Source: Tubiluchus corallicola (taxonomy: Eukaryota; Priapulida; Priapulimorpha; Priapulimorphida; Tubiluchidae). From it: a stretch of 34,269 bases of DNA. A program made the position numbers and the translations under genes. The notes under the pieces are model-generated. The model saw only the letters and a program-made list of their open reading frames with translations. It did no database searches and was not told where the DNA came from. The stretch is taken from the NCBI GenBank assembly GCA_030141605.1, contig JAQGDQ010001571.1, positions 1-34,269 on the forward strand, in the 5' to 3' direction. Within the stretch, counting starts at the first letter, position 1; each line of letters starts with the position of its first letter. Positions 8,148 to 16,711 of the stretch are shown here, piece after piece.

Positions 8148-8824
8148 CAGGCTAAAGTTGCACAAAAAGACTGGTATGACCAAAAAAGTCGTCATAGGTC
8201 TTTAGAACCAGGCATGCAAGTTCTAGTTCTGCTTCCCTCTTCTCAGAAGAAGTTGACCAAAATATGGCAAGGTCCATACGAGGTGTTGAGCAAAATATCT
8301 GAATATGTATATGAGATAGCTATTCAGAAAAAAGGAAAGAAATCCCAATGCTTTCACATCAATAATCTAAAGGAATATATTTCCCGTGATGCAAAGACAA
8401 TTCTCTATGCACAAAGTATCCTGCCAAGAGAAGAACAGTTTAAAAACTTTTCTGATAAGCAGCCTGAACTAGGTGAGGACAATAATGCAGATATTTGGTT
8501 GTCTTTGAAACAACAAACTGATCATTGTTTTCCTCCATCATTAGTTACACCGACACAAAGTGTCAAAGATGTGGTAATACCCACTCACCTGTCCAAACAA
8601 CAACAACAGGAATTAACTGAGCTTTTAGATAAATTCTCCATTGTATTCTCCGACGTACCTGGAAAAACTAATCTAATTGAACACAAAATCAATCTTACTT
8701 CTGACAAACCAATTTCTCAAAAACCTTACCGCATTTCACAAGCGCAAAGAGAAGCAGTGCGTTTGGAAGTGCAAAATATGAAAGACCTTGGAGTGATTGA
8801 GGAGTCAGATAGTCTATATTCCTG
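8148..8824 (+). pseudogene. Gypsy pol relic with integrase upstream of RT (Gmr1-like)
   Basis: An open frame without an ATG. Its first ~65 residues look like an integrase C-terminal domain (DWYDQKSRHRSLEPGMQVL, then WQGPYEVL). A linker and the start of a gypsy RT follow: LLDKFSIVFSDVPG, the HKINL strand, QKPYRIS and the helix ending LGVIEESDS. In ordinary Ty3/gypsy elements RT precedes integrase. The integrase-then-RT order is that of the Gmr1-like lineage. The fragment breaks off just before the first RT catalytic region and continues in frame into an unrelated hAT fragment. Confidence 0.85.
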
Positions 8825-8828
8825 TGCG

Positions 8829-9264
8829 TTGAACTCTAGATTTGGTTCTGATGTCATTCCGTTGCTACTGTCAACTGACTGTCTGATCAACCCATCAACA
8901 TCACCTGCAAAGATGGAGAAAGTCAAAACTCTTTGCACCTTCTACATGGCTGATCTCGATGAAGAAACCCTCGAGTTGGAGTACCGCTTGTTCACTCATG
9001 CTGTCACTGCAGACTCTGTTCCTGAACATGTCAACACAAACTGCATTCACTCAATATACTGTTATATGACTTCTTCTGGACTGGACAAACTTTTCCCAAT
9101 GATCTCCATCGCATACCAGTTGATTCTGACTCTGCCCGTTACATCTTGCTCTTGTGAGAGATCCTTTTCTGCTCTTAAATTTGTCAAGAATGCTCTCCGC
9201 AGTACAATGAGTCAGACGCGAATGCCTCTTGTTAGAAACAAAAGACAAAGGTTTCTGAAGTACA
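8829..9264 (+). pseudogene. hAT transposase C-terminal relic (dimerisation domain)
   Basis: The last ~145 residues of the 8148 frame change character and match hAT transposases. The diagnostic part is LFPMISIAYQLILTLPVTS, then CERSFSALKFVKNALRSTM, the conserved hAT dimerisation region. The catalytic core and zinc finger are absent. The frame runs into the 97-bp repeat and stops at 9299. The join to the pol relic near 8822-8830 is in frame, but nothing suggests a functional fusion. Confidence 0.88.
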
Positions 9265-9265
9265 A

Positions 9266-10204
9266 TATTTTTGGCATGCTGCCAGATAATTCGTTTTGAC
9301 TGCTTGCGAGAGAAGTTTTTCGAATACTGCCAAAAAATCAATGTCACTTACTGCTACAAAATAGTTTTTGGCAAGCTGCCAGATAATTCGTTTTCATTGC
9401 TTGCAAGAAAAGTTTTTGGAATACTGCCAAAAAATCAATGTCACTTACTGCTACAAAATACTTTTGGCATGCTGCCAGATAATTCGTTTTTACTGCTTGC
9501 AAGAGAAGTTTTTGAAATACTGCCAAAAAATCAATGTCACTTACTGCTACAAAATACTTTTTGGCATGCTGCCAGATAATTCGTTTTGACTGCTTGCAAG
9601 AGAAGTTTTTGGAATACTGCCAAAAAATCAATGTCAGTTACTGCTACAAAATACTTTTTGGCATGTTGCCAGATAATTCGTTTTGACTGCTTGCGAGAGA
9701 AGTTTTTGGAATACTGCCAAAAAATCAATGTCAGTTACTGCTACAAAATACTTTTTGGCATGCTGCCAGATAATTCGTTTTGACTGCTTGCAAGAGAAGT
9801 TTTTGGAATACTGCCAAAAAATCAATGTCAGTTACTGCTACAAAATACTTTTTGGCATGTTGCTAGATAATTCGTTTTGACTGCTTGCGAGAGAAGTTTT
9901 TGGAATACTGCCAAAAATCAATGTCACTTACTGCTACAAAATACTTTTTGGCATGCTGCCAGATAATTCGTTTTGACTGCTTGCAAGAGAAGTTTTTGGA
10001 ATGCTGCCAAAAATCAATGTCACTTACTGCTACAAAATACTTTTTGGCATGCTGCCAGATAGTTCGTTTTTACTGCTTGCAAGAGAAGTTTTTCGAATAC
10101 TGCCAAAAAATCAATGTCACTTACTGCTATAAAATACTTTTTGGCATACTGCCAGATAATTCGTTTTGACTGCTTGCGAGAAAAGTTTTTGGAATGCTGC
10201 CAAA
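9266..10204. repeat. 97-bp tandem repeat, about 9.7 copies
   Basis: The TTGGCATGCTGCCAG landmark recurs at 9271, 9368, 9464, 9561, 9658, 9755, 9852, 9948, 10044 and 10141, so the unit is 96-97 bp. Copies differ by a few substitutions and single-base deletions in the A-run. Each unit contains partly self-complementary TTTTGGCA..CTGCCA and ACTGCCAAAA segments. It opens frames on both strands that are artefacts of the repeat. It abuts the hAT relic and may be that element's subterminal array. Confidence 0.95.
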
Positions 10205-10791
10205 TTTTTTTTGTTGTTTCCAGAAATATTTTCTGACATGTTCACAGACAGAAATATTTTGGTTACAACCATAAAAACTTTTCAAAAAAAAAGTCAAATT
10301 TTTTTTTCTGTGAGCAACTTGGTAAAGACTCAGAAAGAATTGCAGGTGTATTGATCTCTTCCACTCAAAATTTTTAACCACGGTGTGTATGTTCGTCTGT
10401 ACTTCCGTCCAAAAACCTTTGTATTACTTTTCCTGAACCGTTGTGGATGTAACAGCTTTTAGTATTTGTTTATAATGCATCCAGCTGTTTATCAATTCAA
10501 ATTCGTATTTGTTTTCGTTCACGCATGCGTGGATAAAGGGCAATGAAGCAAAATTTCTCCTCGAACTACAATGTGCAATAATTGAATGCATTTTACAGTT
10601 TAGCTGTGTAATTTCCCGAAGTGTTGAGTTATCTCTTTAAAGCTCAACCCAGCGTGGTTCCGCCTATATGATTTTGAAAATGAAAATTCTCCTGGGAATT
10701 CCCCTGGGAATTCTCCTCCCCCCCCCCCGTGTGACATTAGAAAGAATCTATAAGCTGTTCCACTTGGGCAGTTTTATAAGGAAAACTTGCA
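10205..10791. other. Intergenic sequence, no gene recognised
   Basis: A/T-rich DNA with a T-run at 10205 and a C-run at about 10719-10728. CCTGGGAATTC is repeated at 10691-10713. No coding or RNA feature is supported. Confidence 0.4.
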
Positions 10792-11267
10792 GGAGATGCA
10801 GGGATGAGAATTTTCCGCGGATACGCGGAATTCTGAGTTTTTGGAAGACCAGTAGTGCCATTTTTGTAAATCGCGTAAATTCGTTGAGAAAATTTTTACG
10901 GACCCAGTACATTATTTCACAAGCTGACCGCTAGTTGGCAGGCCATCACTTTGTTTACGTCACGTACATCAGTGTAACCACGTGTATATCTCTATGTATA
11001 AAAATATAGAATCAATTGTGCGAAGTTATTTGAGTCAATTGCAGACAGTTTTTATATACTTTTGCATAGGAGCAGGCAGTACTTAGGCGTTTTTGAGACA
11101 ATTAGGTATCATGTATCCTTGATAGTTGGGTATTCTAAATTATGCATGAAACAAGGTAATTGATATTGTAAGTCCACTTAGAGGCCCTCTATGGTCTACT
11201 CGGCCCCCAAGCCCCCGGCCTGTTTCAGAGTTTTTTTGCAATTTGTCATTCTCATCCCTGGGAGATG
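10792..11267. mobile_element. Non-autonomous hAT-like element (462 bp) with TSD
   Basis: CAGGGATGAGAAT at 10799-10811 and its exact reverse complement ATTCTCATCCCTG at 11248-11260 form terminal inverted repeats. A perfect direct repeat GGAGATG flanks them (10792-10798 and 11261-11267). The CAGGGATGAG-type ends suggest hAT; the visible duplication is 7 bp rather than the usual 8. There is no coding capacity. Confidence 0.8.
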
Positions 11268-11540
11268 TAGACACTAGAAAAATCAAAGCTGCCTGGTTGG
11301 TTCATGTTTGATCGCCTAGAATCATAGCCAGTGCCCTGGGAAGCCATAAGGATTTCACCTGCTTTTCAGAGAATGAAGCCAAGTATCTACACTCGATAAG
11401 GCGGCCACAAAGTTGAAGCTCAGTGCCCTGAGATACTTAGGGTTTAAATGAAATCCGATTATAATGGGAAATTTTGCTAGAAGTTCCCCCCCCCCCCACC
11501 AGTATTAAAGAGATAAATTGTGGAATAGGTTTTGATTTTG
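11268..11540. other. Intergenic sequence before the 5S-like unit
   Basis: No gene is visible. A C-run at 11487-11496 precedes A/T-rich sequence leading to the 5S-like unit. No upstream 5S promoter element was recognised. Confidence 0.4.
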
Positions 11541-11660
11541 TACTACAGCCAAATCACGTTGAAAACACCGGTTCTCGTCTGATCACCAAAGTTAAGCAAC
11601 GTAGAGCCTGGTTAGTGCTTGGATGGGTGACCGCCTAGGAATACCAGGTGCTGTAGGCTT
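11541..11660 (+). rRNA. 5S rRNA-like unit, probably 5S-derived SINE head or pseudogene
   Basis: Exactly 120 bp align end to end with animal 5S rRNA, including CACGTTGAAAACACCGGTTC, AAGTTAAGCAACGT, the C-box TTGGATGGGTGACCGCCT and GGTGCTGTAGGCTT. About ten positions differ from the usual animal sequence, several in stems and in the intermediate element. There is no T-run terminator after position 11660; unrelated G+C-rich sequence follows directly. It is therefore more likely a 5S-derived SINE (SINE3 type) or pseudogene than a working gene, although the C-box is preserved. Confidence 0.85.
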
Positions 11661-11755
11661 GTGGGATGCCCACACTGTGTCTCGACACTAGGCGGAGGAG
11701 CTGCAGAAGCAGCCAACGGCTAGAGGGTGGAGGAGGTCAAGTGACCCAATGGCCA
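11661..11755 (+). repeat. Tail of 5S-like unit, cut by the provirus
   Basis: A G+C-rich, non-T-terminated continuation (GTGGGATGCC..., GGCGGAGGAGCTGCAGAAGC) that reads as a SINE body. It ends abruptly at the 3' LTR edge. The missing remainder is not found after the other LTR, where an N and a LINE end occur instead. Confidence 0.5.
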
Positions 11756-13083
11756 TTATCACCTCCTAAAATTAAAATGCCTAATGTTTCTGTTAATCTA
11801 GATCGTATAGTGTAAGGTGACTTAAATCTATGTATCGTATAGATTGAATTTAATATGTCCGCTTAACTCCTAAATGCTATAAGGTGAATCCTTCACCTGA
11901 CTCCGAGAGCTTTGGATATCAGTCTAGTAAGCAATGATCGTCTTATCTAAACTTCACCTTGACCTTCGCGTTGTGAGAAAGGTCTATATCTCTCAAGTTT
12001 CCTAGCTACGCCCCCGCAATATGGACGATAGTTAATTCAAAGAGAACTAATCAGATTCGTATATCGGAAGTAGTGTTGCTTGAGTTAAACACTGATAATA
12101 TACATTAACTCAATTGTTAAATGTCCAAGAGAATTGTTTTATTGATTTACAATAATTACTGCTTAAGTATATCTTACAAGATTTAGTCCTTAAGCGCTTT
12201 TGACGCTCACAATTATTTTGTTAGCTTCACAAAAGTACCTCTCTGAACAATTCTTCAATTCCTAATTCCTATCACCTAAGGTGTATACTTTACACTTATT
12301 CTCACTATAGTACAATGTGAACTTATAAGAACTACTAACGATATGCACAGTTAATTCTCAGTTTTACCAATATGTTAAGAGTACTTAACTCTGCGGATTT
12401 GACCCAATGTACAATACAATATGGTCAATTCCGATAGTTGATACAAGATTTCTCGTCGGCTCAGTGCCCAGATTATCCTAGGAACGCAGAAAGATGTCTA
12501 CGCTGAACTTCAGGAGTTGTCTTGTTGATCGAATCGCCCTCCGTGTGAATTCCCGTACACGTGACTTGCTCCAGTACGTTTCGAGATGTACTGGCTGGAA
12601 CTAGCACCCTGTTATCTGAACTCGGGGCTTATATTTCATTGAGGTAACCTTGCAGTAACCTTGCACAATTTCTGCGTCGTAGGCAACATTTAAAACGTCG
12701 CATGAGGTATCAAAATTTATGGGACAAGTTTTGAAGACGCAGTCATTATACGCCCGTAAAACGTATCCGTGTTCTTTCTTCAAAAAACAATGACCTCGCA
12801 GAGTTTCGTTAATTACTAGCAATCTGTGCATAACGCTCATTATGAACGGTACATCCGTCTCGACTTAATGTTAGCTAATTATCTTAAGCATCTTAGAGTG
12901 TCCTGACGTAAACGCTATTCTTAGTTCTGACATCCTACGCAGTTTACAGTTCATTAAATTCGAGCTTCTCAGCTGAGTGAGTTTCTTATCGCACGATCTG
13001 TAAATTTATTCATGCAATCAGGGAGGCAGGCATCTCTTATACCAAAATATCGAAAATCATCGATTTATAAATTTATTCACCAC
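11756..13083 (-). repeat. 3' LTR of the provirus
   Basis: 1328 bp, matching 23359-24686. On the element strand it begins (G)TGGTGAATAAA next to the polypurine tract and ends ...GGTGATAA. A TATAAG motif lies near its start (about 13040), and an AATAAA occurs at 12138-12143 on the minus strand. Confidence 0.95.
12601..12840 (-). CDS. Hypothetical 79-aa ORF inside the 3' LTR
   Basis: ATG to TAG, with six cysteines in 79 residues; it contains GHCFLKKEHGYVLRAYNDC and ends VQITGC. The copy in the 5' LTR (24204-24443) is identical at every base, while the LTRs as a whole differ at about 1 in 80 positions. It has no signal peptide or membrane segment, and I do not recognise the family. In the 5' LTR it would lie downstream of the probable promoter and upstream of gag. 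It could be a small accessory protein or a chance frame. Confidence 0.35.
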   Translation of the reverse strand: MSVMHRLLVINETLRGHCFLKKEHGYVLRAYNDCVFKTCPINFDTSCDVLNVAYDAEIVQGYCKVTSMKYKPRVQITGC

Positions 13084-13085
13084 AA

Positions 13086-13097
13086 CTTTCCTCCCCT
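13086..13097 (-). other. Polypurine tract (plus-strand primer)
   Basis: On the element strand AGGGGAGGAAAG lies two bases from the start of the 3' LTR, the expected place and composition for the plus-strand priming tract. Confidence 0.85.
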
Positions 13098-13549
13098 AAC
13101 ACTCACCTCAGATGTAGCACGAATTTAATGATCTGATCTAAGATCTTAACTTTTGGAAGCTCCTTAATTAGATACATTAGCAACATTACATGTTACATCT
13201 TAATATATTATGGGACATTCCATCTTGGAGGTCATGGTGGCGGGATACCATTGTCCATCGGGTCTTTCCGACTTCCTGGACCGGGGTTGTGATTCCACTG
13301 ATCTCCTGAGATTCTTCCTCAGATACCCCTTATTGTCTTTTCCGACTTCATCTTCTTCCCGCCTTCCATTTCCAATGGTCCCATCCTTCTGTAACATAAA
13401 ATACATTCTGCAGTATCATAAGTTCATCATGTACAATTATTTACATCGATCCCTTTAAACCTAATTGGGTGGTTTCCCTACCATCATCCAATGTTACCAG
13501 CCTGTTATGTATATACTATCTACAATTTTAGTATCATGTCCATCCTCAC
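13098..13549 (-). other. Non-coding region between env and the polypurine tract
   Basis: About 450 bp after the env stop, with no supported coding region. It belongs to the element's 3' untranslated part. Confidence 0.5.
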
Positions 13550-15304
13550 TTATATTTCAGTGACCCGTTCGATCCTTTTCGGGTTAGTTTTTCGGGCAGC
13601 GGGTTGGGGTATTTCCCTCAACTCCAGCTCCTCAGGGTCCTCACTATGCCGTCTAGCTCTTTTAACCTTAATCCTGGGTTCCTGTTCTTCAGGAGTCCCA
13701 GAGGGCATGTGTCTAGTCACCTTAACAGGTTGTTCATCGTCAGTCGGGGTTTTGGTATACCTATTACCTATTCTAGGCATCAAAGAATTTAAAACCAAAA
13801 GGCCACTTCTCCTTTTCCAATAGCAGAACACTCCTACTATCAGGAGTACGGCCACTATAGCCCCTATTAAGACCCATTTCCTAAAACCCGTTAGCCAATC
13901 TTTGGCTCCCGTCTCGTTCAATGCTCGTCGTTGTCGTTCAAGTCGTTCCCCATTTTGTTCAATGGAGGTTTTAAGGTCGTCTAAGGATAAATCGAATTGG
14001 TCCCAAGTCTGGTGGGCTGGCGGTTTTACATATTCAGGGATCATATCTACCGTACCGGGAGTTATGTTCTGTAATTCACTCAATTCTCTATAGAACCTCT
14101 CAATCATCTCACTCGTTGGCAACTCAATCTGGTCTTCTTTCAACCGTATCTGTGAGTTCCGATAATAATAGGTGGGTAACTCAAAAGACCTTGAGTGTAC
14201 CTTACACCCATTCCCAATGATTATTAATTTAGGTTCTTTAATCCTCTCCTCTGAGGATGTTATTCTATTAGTTCCAGGGCTTGGACAGGTATATGTAATC
14301 AAAGTCTCGCTAAATGGAGATACATACCAAGTCCCGGCAGTAATATAGGTAACAACGGCCTCTGGGTGTTTTATTACTTTTACCCTACGCTTGCAGGCTT
14401 CTAATGTCTTATCAGGCCGGTTATGAAACAACACGGCTGGACATGCCGTTGCGTAAGCAGTTGACCTTACTGGTACTTTTAATTGGCACGGTTCTCTACT
14501 CCTATCTAAACATAACTCCGTATCATGATTTTCGGGCAAGAAGAACTTTGTTCTTTCTATATTGATACCAAAATATTTCCTTCCAGGATTGAGGTAAATA
14601 TAGCCCGAAGAATTCGGCATTATCATAGGTATAGGTACGATCTGAAATAAATCGAACCTATCTTGATCAGGCTGCAACGATATGAGGGCTAGCACCGCAT
14701 ATCCTTCGGCTGTAGCCAATAGCGTGACTTCCATGGTCTCGTAATAATATAGTAAATCTCCTTCCGGCCTTTCCGGTAAGGACAAAGTACTAGGTAATGC
14801 CTTTTGTATCTCGTACAGTGTATCTCGCAACTGTGCAGGTCCTAATAACAGAGGCGACATTGTGCCTAGCAATAAAGTAGACAACATATCCGTTGTCTTG
14901 TGCACATTATCAGTCAACCTTCGCATTGTATTGGAAATGCGCTGCATCAGTGCCATTATTTCAGTTAAAGCTACCATCTCATGAGTCATGATCTGGGCGT
15001 GGTATGCAAATTCCACTTTAAGATCAGCTAAATTATATTTCAGGTCGGCAGTGTCATTCTGTAATAACATTATATGCCTAGTATTTTCTTGACTCTGGAT
15101 GTGCATATAATTAATTAAAGTCACAGATTTTTCAAGGATGTGCTGCATCGATTCTTGGGAGGCCTGTATCAGATTTAGCTTTCCGGCCAGGGCTTGTATG
15201 TCTTCTTCGGTTGCAGTTCCGGTTAGGGCTTTAGAGATTTTTCCTAAAAAGGGAAGTAAACTTCGCCTCGATCGGCTTCCTCTAGCCCAACCTTCTAGAT
15301 TCAT
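13550..15304 (-). CDS. env: Env, membrane-anchored (F1-like) part
   Basis: 584 residues from an ATG directly after the TAG that ends the upstream env part, in the same frame. A furin-type RSRR site is at residues 11-14, followed by a hydrophobic, Gly-containing segment (15-30) like a fusion peptide, then a long helical region (about 35-150). The ectodomain has cysteines at 265, 273, 288, 304, 340 and 367. A single transmembrane helix lies at about 477-496, followed by a long, charged cytoplasmic tail (about 88 residues). This architecture matches the fusion proteins of insect errantiviruses and baculovirus F proteins. As an independent ORF it has no signal peptide, so it depends on the upstream part for membrane targeting. 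Confidence 0.85.
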   Translation of the reverse strand: MNLEGWARGSRSRRSLLPFLGKISKALTGTATEEDIQALAGKLNLIQASQESMQHILEKSVTLINYMHIQSQENTRHIMLLQNDTADLKYNLADLKVEFAYHAQIMTHEMVALTEIMALMQRISNTMRRLTDNVHKTTDMLSTLLLGTMSPLLLGPAQLRDTLYEIQKALPSTLSLPERPEGDLLYYYETMEVTLLATAEGYAVLALISLQPDQDRFDLFQIVPIPMIMPNSSGYIYLNPGRKYFGINIERTKFFLPENHDTELCLDRSREPCQLKVPVRSTAYATACPAVLFHNRPDKTLEACKRRVKVIKHPEAVVTYITAGTWYVSPFSETLITYTCPSPGTNRITSSEERIKEPKLIIIGNGCKVHSRSFELPTYYYRNSQIRLKEDQIELPTSEMIERFYRELSELQNITPGTVDMIPEYVKPPAHQTWDQFDLSLDDLKTSIEQNGERLERQRRALNETGAKDWLTGFRKWVLIGAIVAVLLIVGVFCYWKRRSGLLVLNSLMPRIGNRYTKTPTDDEQPVKVTRHMPSGTPEEQEPRIKVKRARRHSEDPEELELREIPQPAARKTNPKRIERVTEI

Positions 15305-15751
15305 CTAGGATGAAGGTTCAAGCCTGGACTTATCCTTGCTTGGGGACAGATGACGGTTTCCTGCTCTTTCAGAGGCCAGGAGATGCGCTATATCGCTCGT
15401 CTTTTGCTCTAGCTCTTGTATCTGAGCCAGATAAGTGGAAGCAGTAGTGTTTACCAACACTGTAATAGCTTCCAGGAACCTATCCTCCTGATACTGGGTA
15501 GTGTGGGGTTCATCCACACGTCTAGCCGGGTCCCAAGAATGATTTCTTAGTATAATCATTTCTCGCTTTAGGGCTTCCAAGCAAAGTTCAACTGGGCTAA
15601 TGTTCAATTGCATTAATAGGGCCCATCTAGATTGAGATACTTGGACTTCACCTCTACGTATAAAGATCGCTCCGGGGCTCGTTACTATATTGGCTTCACA
15701 GAGTACCAACATGAGACTCCCGAACATCCACAGCACTATTCTGGATTCCAT
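15305..15751 (-). CDS. env: Env, N-terminal (F2-like) part with signal peptide
   Basis: The start is ATG at 15749-15751, because the open frame further upstream begins without a good start codon and a splice acceptor (TTTTTCAG) lies three bases before this ATG. A hydrophobic signal peptide covers residues 1-20, followed by about 128 residues with three N-glycosylation sequons (NIS, NHS, NTT) and a coiled-coil-like stretch. The part ends at TAG 15305-15307. The next codon is the ATG of the F1-like part, in the same frame, so the two are one env gene split by an amber codon just before the cleavage site. Whether this is a disabling mutation or a readthrough codon cannot be told from one copy. 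Confidence 0.8.
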   Translation of the reverse strand: MESRIVLWMFGSLMLVLCEANIVTSPGAIFIRRGEVQVSQSRWALLMQLNISPVELCLEALKREMIILRNHSWDPARRVDEPHTTQYQEDRFLEAITVLVNTTASTYLAQIQELEQKTSDIAHLLASERAGNRHLSPSKDKSRLEPSS

Positions 15752-15753
15752 AT

Positions 15754-15761
15754 TCTGAAAA
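15754..15761 (-). other. Probable splice acceptor for the env mRNA
   Basis: The element strand reads CCTATTTTTCAG followed by AAT and then the env ATG. Errantivirus env is expressed from a spliced subgenomic RNA, so this polypyrimidine-AG is a good acceptor candidate. The matching donor in the leader or gag was not identified with confidence. Confidence 0.6.
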
Positions 15762-15799
15762 ATAGGCCAAAATATCATAGCCTTAAAATCTGGACTCAC

Positions 15800-16711
15800 T
15801 GTACGTTTAACTCAATTAAATATTCTCTTATTCTTCAGGTTAGGGGACTTTTCCTCCCCCTAGAGTGGCCCTAACCTCTTTCATGAATTTAGTAAGCTAT
15901 TAAGTTCTAGCCTTACTATTCATTGTTAGATCTACTGCGCGTAGGCAGGTATTAGTTCTCGATCCAATTAGAGATCAAGCATCTCAAGAGTTCATAACTA
16001 TACTAAACCGCTCGCTAACAGTTTCTGATCTATCCACTTTAATCTTTAAATTTATTTCGCATGCGTTGCCTTCAATTCTATTTGAATCAAGGACTTTCCT
16101 CTTTTACATAGCGCTGCGTGCATTTACACTTCCGAAGCAATGCTCAAGATATTTGGCCTTTACCAATGGCTACGTATATCTTATGTTAACCACTGTGCAC
16201 GGTGATTGGCAAACACTACTCTCGGTAGCATAATCTATTATATTTATGTCTCAAAGTTCTATTATTGTCTCTTATAGGTCGGGTTCCCATCTGTTCGCAT
16301 TCTACTCATTCCAACCATTATTCTTTATTTAACCTCACTTTATACTACGTATTATACATAATTTTCCCTCTTTAATCATTTAATTCATTTTTATTTTTAT
16401 TTTCTTCTAGACCAAGCTTTGACAGTATTCTTCAGTGACCCCTATACAACACAGCATCCCATGTTAATGGTCACACTTGTTCGTGCTGCCCTCTGTAGTC
16501 TGGCGAGTTAGTTGGCCACCTAACTCTGCCAACTACGCTTGACCTATTTCTTATTTCTAGTTATATTTCCTATACTGCGCTGTTCACTACCTTAGCTGAA
16601 CGATGCGCTACGACTCCTTCTGTGCCCTCAGGCACTTAACTTTCACTTTCTCTACAGCTCTACTTATGAGGTCATTATACTAATGCAAACACCCGTACTC
16701 TATTTAAACTT
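15800..16711 (-). other. Non-coding gap between pol and env
   Basis: About 910 bp with no reading frame longer than about 60 codons on the element strand. Pol and env often overlap or nearly abut in errantiviruses, so this is unusually long. It may hold splicing or export signals; none can be named from sequence. Confidence 0.5.

Larger units (their letters stand above)
5938..8821. repeat. Arm 2 of large inverted repeat
   Basis: Partner of arm 1. Positions 6151-8821 are nearly identical to 1-2688 inverted, and 5938-6150 match 2689-2900 with heavy divergence. At 8821 the partner runs off the window, so the arm may continue into the hAT relic. Arm 2 holds the real caspase exon 1. Confidence 0.95.

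Noticed and set aside
9271-10169. Many overlapping 60-100 codon frames with repeated FGMLPDNSF or IFWQYSKNF
   Set aside because: They arise from the 97-bp tandem repeat, whose length (3n+1) rotates the frame; both strands are equally open.
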